A DNA stretch of 64,000 nt from Actinomyces qiguomingii (lineage in GTDB: Bacteria > Actinomycetota > Actinomycetes > Actinomycetales > Actinomycetaceae): the NCBI RefSeq assembly GCF_004102025.1, contig NZ_CP025228.1:1488001-1552000 (forward strand), in the 5' to 3' direction. Both the position numbers and the translations under genes were made by a program. Below the pieces are notes generated by a model. The model worked only from the letters and a program-made list of their open reading frames with translations. It searched no databases and was not told where the DNA came from. Positions 47,102-53,574 of this stretch are shown piece after piece (the stretch's first letter is position 1; each line of letters starts with the position of its first letter).

Positions 47102-47383
47102 GTGTTCGGCTCGGTCGCGCCGGGCGATGCCGGTTAACAGTCGGACCTCGACATCCTCGTTGGCCTTGAGGACCCTAATCGGCGCACACTTATGCGGATT
47201 GCTGGTCTCACCGAGGGAATGCGCCGCGTGCTCGGTCGCCCAGTCGATGTCCTCCCCCCGGTAGTGCTCAGCGATGCGGTCTCGCGTGAAGCACTGGCGG
47301 AGGCGGCAATGCTTGCTGACGTCCTGGACACAGATTTGCGGCAGCTCGCTGGGATTCTCGCCTCTGAACTGGACACCGAGTAG
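47102..47383 (+). pseudogene. MNT-type nucleotidyltransferase (antitoxin) remnant
   Basis: In one frame: VFGSVAPGDAG, a TAA stop (47135-47137), then QSDLDILVGLEDPNRRTLMR and GMRRVLGRPVDVLPPVVLSD, VSREALAEA, ending TAG 47381-47383. The GS...SDLDILV pattern is the minimal nucleotidyltransferase active site, and the later PVDV segment supports it. The stop inside the active-site loop and the missing N-terminus mark it as broken. No HEPN partner is adjacent, so it is an orphan relic of a HEPN/MNT module such as the intact one at 52,743-53,385. Confidence 0.75.
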
Positions 47384-47421
47384 GGCTGCTGTCCACGGTC
47401 GGCATCTGCGGTTCCGCGCTG

Positions 47422-48168
47422 CTACGCACCCCACTTGAATAAGCGGGCCCCCAGGGTCGCGCAGACCACTGTCATGATGACGAGTACCACCACGGCTGTT
47501 GTGTACTGGGACCATGCCTGTCCGGTCCACTGTCCGCGCAGCAGCTCGGAGAGGTAATAGAAGGGGGAAACCTTTTGGATCCGCTCCAGGCCCGCGGGTA
47601 ACTCGGCGGTGGGGACGAAGGCTCCTGAGGTCAGGATCGATGTGAGGAACAGGCCGTTGCCGATCCCGTTGGCCGCCTTGGAGCCGGGGTATATTGCGGC
47701 CAGCGCGTAACCCAGGGTCAGGAACGCGACCAGCCCCAGGGTGGCGGCGCCCAGCACGCCGACCGCGCTGCCGCTCATCGTGGCGCCGAATCCGAGCGAG
47801 CCGACCAGCAGCGCCAGTATGACGCCGACCAGGGTGATGAACGCGTTGACGGTCAGGTCTGCGGCAACGTACGTCCACGGGCTCAGGGGCGTGGCGCGCA
47901 GGCGGCTCAGGGCACCGGATTCGCGGGCCTGGAGCTGACTGATCGGCAGCAGCATGAAGCCGGTCATACCCATGACCATGGCGGCGCAGGACGGCAGGAT
48001 CGCGTCGACGAAACCTCGATTGCCGAACTGTGGCATCGGGTCGTTGCCGAAGACCACGCCCAGGATCGCCACCAGCAGGGGTGCGAAGACGATGGAGAAG
48101 AACAGGCCGATCGGCTCGCGCAGGGACGAGCGGATGAGCATTACCGTCAGGGTCTTGTAGGCACGCAT
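47422..48168 (-). CDS. ABC-2 type transporter permease
   Basis: 248 residues with six hydrophobic segments, for example GLFFSIVFAPLLVAILGVVF and LGLVAFLTLGYALAAIYPGS, and the conserved GFMLLPISQLQARESGALSR, LRATPLSPWTYVAADL segment of ABC-2 exporters. It is last in the operon AbrB-ATPase-permease, one base after the ATPase stop. Likely a drug, lipid or peptide exporter; substrate unknown. Confidence 0.88.
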   Translation of the reverse strand: MRAYKTLTVMLIRSSLREPIGLFFSIVFAPLLVAILGVVFGNDPMPQFGNRGFVDAILPSCAAMVMGMTGFMLLPISQLQARESGALSRLRATPLSPWTYVAADLTVNAFITLVGVILALLVGSLGFGATMSGSAVGVLGAATLGLVAFLTLGYALAAIYPGSKAANGIGNGLFLTSILTSGAFVPTAELPAGLERIQKVSPFYYLSELLRGQWTGQAWSQYTTAVVVLVIMTVVCATLGARLFKWGA

Positions 48169-48169
48169 C

Positions 48170-49096
48170 TCAGCGCTCCTCTCGCATCGAACGGCCGGTG
48201 AGGTTCAAGAAGACGTCCTCCAGGGACGGGGCGGTGGTGGACATGGCGTGCACGGTCACGCCGCAGCTGTTCAGGTGCTCCAGGACCCGCTGGGCGAAGC
48301 CCCCGGTCCCGTGCACAGTCGCGGTGGGCGTGCCGGTGGCGCCGTGCCCCCGCTCGACGCCGGTCACGCCCTCGAGCCCGGACAGGGACTCCTGCGCCTC
48401 CTGGGCCAGTTCGAGCTGAAGGGTAGCGGGGCCGCCGTGGGCGGAGATGAGGGCGGGGACGGTATCCATGGCGATGAGACGGCCGTGGTCGATTATGCCC
48501 ACACGGTCGCACAGGGCCTCCGCCTCCTCCATGTAATGGGTGGTCAGGACCACCGTGGTGCCGTCGTCGCGGATGTCGCGCACGACGTCCCACATGGCCA
48601 GGCGAGCCTGCGGGTCCAGGGCCGTGGTCAGCTCGTCGAGGAACACCAGCTCGGGCTCGTGCAGCAGGGCCAGGGCGATGAAGACCCGCTGGCGCTCCCC
48701 ACCGGAGAGCCTGTCCACATAGGAGACCGTCTTGGCGGCGATGCCCAGGCGCTCCAGGAGAGGACGCCACGGCTGGGTGCGGGGGAAGAAGGAGGAGAAG
48801 AGCTCCAGCACCTCGCCGACCTTGAGTCGCGGTGGCAGGGCGGCCTGTTGCAGTTGGATACCGGTGCGCAGGGACAGGGCATGGGCATCGGCGATCGGGT
48901 CCAGGCCCAGAACCTCGATGCTGCCCGACGTCGGCGTGGCCAGTCCCTCGATTCGGCTGAGAAGAGTGGTCTTCCCGGCGCCGTTGGGGCCGATGATCCC
49001 AAAGATCTCTCCGGTGTGGATCTCCAGGCTGACCGAGTCGAGGGCGGTCAGGTCGCCGAAGTGCTGGGTGACGTCCTTGCAGACGACGGCGCTCAT
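48170..49096 (-). CDS. ABC transporter ATP-binding protein
   Basis: 308 residues of a DrrA/CcmA-like exporter ATPase: Walker A GPNGAGKTTLLSR, signature RLSGGERQRVFIALALL, Walker B ELVFLDELTTALDP and the H-loop VLTTHYMEEAEAL. The C-terminal part carries the usual extra domain. Note DELTTALDP rather than DEPT. It overlaps the AbrB-type gene by ATGA and pairs with the downstream permease. Confidence 0.9.
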   Translation of the reverse strand: MSAVVCKDVTQHFGDLTALDSVSLEIHTGEIFGIIGPNGAGKTTLLSRIEGLATPTSGSIEVLGLDPIADAHALSLRTGIQLQQAALPPRLKVGEVLELFSSFFPRTQPWRPLLERLGIAAKTVSYVDRLSGGERQRVFIALALLHEPELVFLDELTTALDPQARLAMWDVVRDIRDDGTTVVLTTHYMEEAEALCDRVGIIDHGRLIAMDTVPALISAHGGPATLQLELAQEAQESLSGLEGVTGVERGHGATGTPTATVHGTGGFAQRVLEHLNSCGVTVHAMSTTAPSLEDVFLNLTGRSMREER

Positions 49097-49377
49097 GACT
49101 CATCCCCGGGGGTGCGCGAGGCGGTTGGCGGCTGGGCGGTGGTGGGCGCTACCGGAGGCGGCGCAGCGCCGCCCAGGGTGGCGGCGAAGAATTCCTCGAA
49201 GAGTTCCTGACGAACGATGGCGATGCCCTGCTCGGCGTCTGCCAGGAGGAGGATGCTATCCCCCGGCTGGATCCCGCACAGTTCGCGGGCGGCCTTGGGG
49301 ATGACGATCTGGCCCTTGGGGCCGAGTGTGATGGTGATTGCGAACTTGCCGGGGGGTGGTCCTGGTGGTGTGGTCAT
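49093..49377 (-). CDS. AbrB/MazE/SpoVT-type DNA-binding protein
   Basis: 94 residues. The swapped-hairpin AbrB domain is clear: FAITITLGPKGQIVIPKAAR, ELCGIQPGDSILLLAD. The C-terminus is a Pro/Ala/Thr-rich tail without known function. First gene of an operon with an ABC exporter, overlapping it by ATGA, so it probably controls that operon and itself. Repeated GTAAGA motifs directly upstream are candidate binding sites. A role as an antitoxin is less likely, since no toxin follows. Confidence 0.85.
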   Translation of the reverse strand: MTTPPGPPPGKFAITITLGPKGQIVIPKAARELCGIQPGDSILLLADAEQGIAIVRQELFEEFFAATLGGAAPPPVAPTTAQPPTASRTPGDES

Positions 49378-49394
49378 GGCCGTAGGCTACACGA

Positions 49395-49430
49395 GTAAGA
49401 AAAGTAAGACTATTAGGATTCGTAAGAAAA
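49395..49430. promoter_or_regulatory. A/T-rich repeats upstream of the AbrB-ABC operon
   Basis: GTAAG occurs at 49395, 49404 and 49422, with GTAAGAAAA twice, in an unusually A/T-rich block about 20-55 bases before the AbrB-type gene. Position and repetition suit autoregulatory binding sites. Confidence 0.5.
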
Positions 49431-49686
49431 TTTGGAGCGAGGTGATAGGTCTGGGCTGTGGGAAGGTGCGAGCGAGTGTGAGCAGTGGGTGACGGCACTG
49501 GTAGGTACTCGCCCGTCCTGGCGCATTGCCCTGGTACCTAGCCGGACAAGGGGATCGCAGTCCTGCGCCAGTAGGCGAGCAGGTGTGCAAGTCAGTGTCA
49601 ACGTCCTCGCCCGAGTCGCCACGCCGAAGCAGACCGGCCCTGGCAACGGGGTACCGGCGGGTCCTGGCTGATCGCGCGGCCACCGG

Positions 49687-49741
49687 GCAGACTCGTCTGC
49701 ACAGTGGACGACGGCGGACTTGCGTGATCGATTCCGCCGTC
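49687..49741 (+). promoter_or_regulatory. inverted repeats upstream of the SDR gene
   Basis: GCAGAC-TC-GTCTGC (49687-49700) is an operator-like palindrome. GACGGCGGA (49710-49718) and TCCGCCGTC (49733-49741) form a hairpin 36 bases before the start codon. The 400-base gap from 49378 to 49777 otherwise shows no gene. Confidence 0.4.
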
Positions 49742-49777
49742 TCTGTCCAGTCGAACCCTTCTGAACGGAGTTTCCAC

Positions 49778-50536
49778 ATGGCTACTGTCCTTGTGATCGG
49801 ATCAACCGGAAAAGTTGGACGCGTCGTCGTCGAGGAGGTCCTCCAGGGCGGTCACACCGTTAAGGCCCAGACGCGCAACGCTCGGCGGGCGCGCCGCTGG
49901 CTGCCCGAGGGCGCCGAGATCGTCGAGGCGTCACCAGTTGACGCCGAGGCGCTGCGTCCGCTCGTCGCGGACGTGGACGCCGTCATCCTCACCCACGGCA
50001 CCGACCACGATGGCAGGGACGGCGCCACCTTCTACGACGTGGTCCGCGCCGTCGTCGACGCCCTGGGGGACAGCGCGACCCACATCAGCCTCATGACCAC
50101 CATGAGCGCCTCTCACTCCGCTGGCGACGAACTCAGCAAGTATCCGTGGGTGGAATGGAAGCGTCGCGCCGAGCGCTTCCTGCGCGCCTCCGGCCGCCCT
50201 TACACCATTGTGCGCCCCGGCTGGTTCGACTACCAGGGGCCGGCGGACCGCCAGATCGACCTGCGGCAGGGTGACCTGGTCACCGGGCAGCCCGGGGTCG
50301 ATCGGCGTCATATCGCCCAGGTGCTCCTGGAGGGAACGCTCAACCCTTCCGGCGCGCGCCGCACCGTGGAGATCTTCAGCAAGGCCGGCGACCCGGTCAC
50401 CGACTTCGAGGCCCTGTTCGCCGCGACGCGCGCGGATGAGGAAGGTGTGATCGACGGCGTGCTCGACACTAACAACGTGCCGCTGGCCAGCGAGCCGCAG
50501 CGCGTCCAGGACGACCTCGCCCGACTTGGCAAGTGA
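49778..50536 (+). CDS. NAD(P)-binding SDR-like protein (atypical, NmrA-like)
   Basis: 252 residues starting MATVLVIGSTGKVGRVVVEE. GSTGKVG is the dinucleotide-binding loop; YPWVEWKRRAERFLRASGRP and YTIVRPGWF match the atypical SDR/NmrA-like family that includes NAD(P)H-sensing regulators and oxidoreductases. The catalytic Tyr-x3-Lys is present only as YPWVEWK, so enzymatic activity is uncertain. ATG 49778 is chosen over the longer upstream frame, which has no family similarity. It precedes a SnoaL-like gene by 150 bases. Confidence 0.82.
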   Translation: MATVLVIGSTGKVGRVVVEEVLQGGHTVKAQTRNARRARRWLPEGAEIVEASPVDAEALRPLVADVDAVILTHGTDHDGRDGATFYDVVRAVVDALGDSATHISLMTTMSASHSAGDELSKYPWVEWKRRAERFLRASGRPYTIVRPGWFDYQGPADRQIDLRQGDLVTGQPGVDRRHIAQVLLEGTLNPSGARRTVEIFSKAGDPVTDFEALFAATRADEEGVIDGVLDTNNVPLASEPQRVQDDLARLGK

Positions 50537-50686
50537 CGGCTAAGAGAGGCAGTCATCAAAAACGTTCCGCCCCGCGGCATCGTCGCAGGCATACCGGCGC
50601 AAGTAATCCGCGAGAAGTAGCCGCATAGCCGGACGGCGCAGACGCGCAGCCCAAACCCGAATCACCCTGAGAAAGTGAGAACAGTC

Positions 50687-51115
50687 ATGCCTACCGAACT
50701 CGAGCACAAGGACGCCATCCGCGAGGTCGTTGACCGCTTCTCCAACCTGGAGGTAGACGTCGCCGAGCAGTCCAAGCTGTTCACCCCGGACACGCACGTC
50801 GTGGTCTACAACGCCGACGGCTCCAAGATGATGGAATTCGATGGCGCCGACCAGCTCGTCGAACTCTTCGGAGCCGCCATGGTCGGCGTCAAGACCTCCT
50901 TCCACATCAACGGTCAGCAGGTCATCACGATCGACGGCGACACCGCCACCGACGTCCACTACGGCCAGGCCCTGCTCGTACAGGAGCAGGACGGCAGGGA
51001 CGTGCTCCTGTCCCACTCGATCCGCTACATCGACACCCTGGTCCTGCGCGACGGCAACTGGCGCATCAGCCGCCGCGAGCAGCATTTCGTGATCTCCGAG
51101 ACGCGCGACTACTGA
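50687..51115 (+). CDS. SnoaL-like / NTF2-fold protein
   Basis: About 142 residues. Pattern: helix ELEHKDAIREVVDRFSNLEV, then SKLFTPDTHVVVYNADGSKM, later ATDVHYGQALLVQEQDGRDV and RDGNWRISRREQHFV, the ordinary NTF2-like SnoaL_4 layout. Such proteins act as small isomerases, hydrolases or binding domains; none can be chosen here. ATG 50687 is preferred over GTG 50675, which lies in the probable ribosome-binding region. A strong terminator follows. Confidence 0.8.
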   Translation: MPTELEHKDAIREVVDRFSNLEVDVAEQSKLFTPDTHVVVYNADGSKMMEFDGADQLVELFGAAMVGVKTSFHINGQQVITIDGDTATDVHYGQALLVQEQDGRDVLLSHSIRYIDTLVLRDGNWRISRREQHFVISETRDY

Positions 51116-51136
51116 CGCGCTCTCCTTGATGCGGTG

Positions 51137-51186
51137 ACGGCTGAGCCCGCCTCCCGAATGCGGGGGCGGGCTCAGCCGTCGTTTTG
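51137..51186 (+). terminator. strong rho-independent terminator after SnoaL-like gene
   Basis: ACGGCTGAGCCCGCC (51137-51151) and GGCGGGCTCAGCCGT (51165-51179) pair perfectly, followed by CGTTTTG. It is the most canonical terminator in the window. Confidence 0.9.
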
Positions 51187-51352
51187 CTCAACGGATGACG
51201 GTGCCGGTGTCCTGTACTTCAGGAAGGCGCGCCTCCCATCGCTGGGTTGTTTCTAGACGCGGATCAGCCCACGAGGACGTTGGCGAGTCGCTGATGACGT
51301 CTGACCGCCGTGATTGAATCTGCCGCGAACCCGCCACACGAGAGGAAGCGCC

Positions 51353-51994
51353 ATGCACCGCCGTTCAATCGCCCTTTACGTCACCGACACCATGGCTGAC
51401 TGGGAGTACGCCTACCTGACAGCACAGATCACGGTGGCCGAGCGCATGCGTCCTGGACGGTTCCAACTGCTGCTGGTGGGCGATGGCCTCGAACCCGTGC
51501 GGTCGCAGGGAGGTATGCCGATCACCCCCACGGCGGACCTCGGAGCGTTGTCCGCGCTGCGAGCAGAGGGCGCCCTGGCGGCCCTGGTCATCCCGGGAGG
51601 GGACTACTACCACGCGGGACACGAACGACTGATCGCTACTGTCGGGGAAATGCTCACAGCGCAGGTGCCGGTGGCAGCCATCTGCGGCGCCACCTACCTG
51701 CTGGCACGGGCCGGCGTGCTCAACGAGCGCAGGCACACCTCCAACTCCTCGGACTTCCTGGCTGCGAGCGGCTATCGAGGAGCCGACCGCTACGTCAACG
51801 CCGTCGTGGTCTCCGACCGCGGCGTGACCACGGCATCGGGCCTCAACGCCGTGCCCTTCACCGCGGAAGTCATGCGCGTCACCGAGCTTTTTCCCGGTGA
51901 GGTTGCTGACGCCTGGGAGCGCCTATACTCCACCGGTGATGCCCAGTACTACGGGGCCTGGGCGCAGGCCGCCGATGCCTGGGCGCGATCCTGA
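51353..51994 (+). CDS. DJ-1/PfpI-family protein
   Basis: About 213 residues. The nucleophile elbow is VAAICGATYLLARAGVLNER with the conserved Cys, and the family pattern LAALVIPGGDYYH and ERRHTSNSSDFLA is present. Members act as deglycases, chaperones or amidotransferase-like enzymes; the exact role is unknown. ATG 51353 follows GAGAGGAAG. Monocistronic. Confidence 0.85.
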   Translation: MHRRSIALYVTDTMADWEYAYLTAQITVAERMRPGRFQLLLVGDGLEPVRSQGGMPITPTADLGALSALRAEGALAALVIPGGDYYHAGHERLIATVGEMLTAQVPVAAICGATYLLARAGVLNERRHTSNSSDFLAASGYRGADRYVNAVVVSDRGVTTASGLNAVPFTAEVMRVTELFPGEVADAWERLYSTGDAQYYGAWAQAADAWARS

Positions 51995-52022
51995 CCCGGC
52001 TCCCGCCCCATGGTGGAAATGT

Positions 52023-52136
52023 CCGAGATCGGCGTAAACCCCTCCGCTCGGCGGCATCGAGGCCGACGAAAGTGCGGAATATCAACGATCTGCTAGGTGT
52101 CACCCGCCGTCTCAGGCTCCTTTATGCCGATCTCGG
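52023..52136. repeat. inverted pair of CCGATCTCGG elements
   Basis: TGTCCGAGATCGGCGTAAA (core 52023-52032) and, on the other strand, TGTCCGAGATCGGCATAAA (core 52127-52136) face each other 95 bases apart. They look like ends of a small or decayed mobile element and share the CCGANCTCGG core with arrays at 31508 and 44574. Confidence 0.65.
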
Positions 52137-52333
52137 ACAGTTTTGAGGAGTGGTGCAGTCGCCCCAGGCGGAAGCCAGTTCTTCTCCAAAGCCCGAGCCG
52201 CTCATAGCAGCCGCTCTCAGCCGCTGGCTCCAGCAGAGGGTGTTTGGGGGGTGTGGTGGTTCGTTGGGTGGTGGTGGCGTGTGTGTCTGGGTTGGAGGGC
52301 GCCTGCGCGGCTGGGCTGGGCGGGTTGGCCGCT

Positions 52334-52385
52334 GAGACCGGCACTTGTGACACATCGAGACCGGCACTTGTGACGTACTGAGACC
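52334..52385. repeat. 23-bp-phased GAGACCG repeats
   Basis: GAGACCGGCACTTGTGAC occurs at 52334 and 52357 and a shorter GAGACCG at 52380, each 23 bases apart. This is part of a gene-free region (51,995-52,742). Confidence 0.75.
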
Positions 52386-52434
52386 GCTTCTTGGCCTTTG
52401 AGGGGGTGTTGGCCTGAGGATTCGTGTGTTGCCG

Positions 52435-52589
52435 TGACGGTTCGTACCTTCGCGTCAGGGTTCGTATGATCTGATCAACGATTCGCACCTTCTTGTGACG
52501 GTTCGGCACCCAGGGGTACGTACCGTCGCCGGAAGTGCCGAAGCGTTGGTGCCAAGTGACGAACCGTCATGCGAAGTGACGAACCGTCA
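52435..52589. repeat. symmetric array: four TGACGGTTCG-type units facing four inverted units
   Basis: Forward units lie at 52435, 52455, 52476 and 52496 (TGACGGTTCG, TCAGGGTTCG, CAACGATTCG, TGACGGTTCG). Inverted units lie at 52519, 52539, 52560 and 52580 (CGTACCGTCG, CGAAGCGTTG, CGAACCGTCA twice). Spacing is 20-21 bases throughout. The outermost units are perfect, the inner ones degenerate. It resembles two sets of multiple-terminal repeats brought together, or a large palindromic protein-binding site. Confidence 0.7.
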
Positions 52590-52742
52590 CCCCGGGGAGT
52601 ACGGGTGCACACGTCGGGTCTGCGCCCGGGCGGTCATGCCTTGGGTCCGGGGGCGTGTTGAGTAGGGCATCAAGATCGCCGACGTGCGTCGTCGATGGTC
52701 GCGGTCCCGGTCCGGCACCCATCGACAACGACCACCACACCC

Positions 52743-53090
52743 TCAAACCGGAAGAGCCGGTAATAGCGCCTCAATCTGTGGCAGCAGTGTCGGAATCTTC
52801 TGCGTAGCGGCCTCGTAGACGAGTCTGACATCCACCGTTCCATACTCGTGCGCGAGGATATTACGCATACCCACGATGCGATGCACATCCGGTATCCGTT
52901 CTGCTGTTTGAGGATCAGTTCGGCGTAGGCGGTTGAGCGACTCGCCGAGGATCTCGAGTTGACGCTCAACTGCGGAACGTCGCATTGCGTCCGAAGCGAA
53001 TTGTTCCCAACCGATACCGTCGACAAAGGCGATCACGGACCGTGCGGCCTCGGCCGCATCCCATAGGTAGGCCGCTTTGTCACCGCACAT
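52743..53090 (-). CDS. hepT: HepT-type HEPN ribonuclease toxin
   Basis: 115 residues of the DUF86/HepT family. The RX4HXY active-site motif is intact in RNILAHEYG, with the upstream AVERQLEILGESLNRL helix typical of the family. HepT is an RNase whose activity is blocked by AMPylation from its MNT partner. The gene overlaps the MNT gene by 11 bases, antitoxin first, as in MntA/HepT modules. Confidence 0.92.
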   Translation of the reverse strand: MCGDKAAYLWDAAEAARSVIAFVDGIGWEQFASDAMRRSAVERQLEILGESLNRLRRTDPQTAERIPDVHRIVGMRNILAHEYGTVDVRLVYEAATQKIPTLLPQIEALLPALPV

Positions 53091-53385
53091 AAAGGTCCTC
53101 TGCCGTGGCCAGAACCGACTCCCGGAAGTAGGGGTTACGAAGAGAATCTGTGGTCACTAGGTCTACGGCGCGGCCCGTTGCCTGCTCTAAGGCCTCCTGC
53201 AGACCAAAGAAATCGTCGAAGCGGCTGCCTCGGCCCTCCTGGAAGTCCACGAGAAAATCGACGTCGCTAGTTGCCTGATCGAAGGAGCCGCTAACTGCGG
53301 AACCGAAGATTCGAAGCCGTGCCACGCCGAAGCGCTGACAGGCGTCCTTGACTACGTCCGGGTCAACTATAACGGCGGCGATCAT
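53080..53385 (-). CDS. mntA: MntA-type nucleotidyltransferase antitoxin
   Basis: 101 residues with the MNT active site GSAVSGSFDQATSDVDFLVD (GSX10DXD) intact and a third Asp in AVDLVTTDSL. MntA transfers AMP units to the tyrosine of HepT and neutralises it. It precedes and overlaps hepT. The complete signature on both partners indicates a functional module, unlike the two decayed loci at 34,781 and 47,102. Confidence 0.92.
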   Translation of the reverse strand: MIAAVIVDPDVVKDACQRFGVARLRIFGSAVSGSFDQATSDVDFLVDFQEGRGSRFDDFFGLQEALEQATGRAVDLVTTDSLRNPYFRESVLATAEDLYVR

Positions 53386-53574
53386 GGCTCCAGTCTCGCA
53401 GAAGCCTTCCTCCCGCCCAAGAGGCTGCTACGAACTGTCACATGACTTGCTGGCGGCAAGCGCCAGATGCCCAGCCGGTGGACTGGAACGAGGGATACTC
53501 CGCCACGGATGCGGAGGCTGGGAGCCGCCGCGGTGCGCGCCGTCTCGAGTCGACCGTCTAGGCTTGGCCCCGAG

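Noticed and set aside
49526..49777. Upstream extension of the SDR gene
   Set aside because: The added 84 residues have no SDR similarity and cover palindromes and a hairpin; ATG 49778 directly begins the Rossmann fold.
52093..52509. 138-codon minus-strand frame in the repeat field
   Set aside because: Composition is driven by the repeats (Pro/Thr/Gln-rich), no ribosome-binding site and no family similarity.
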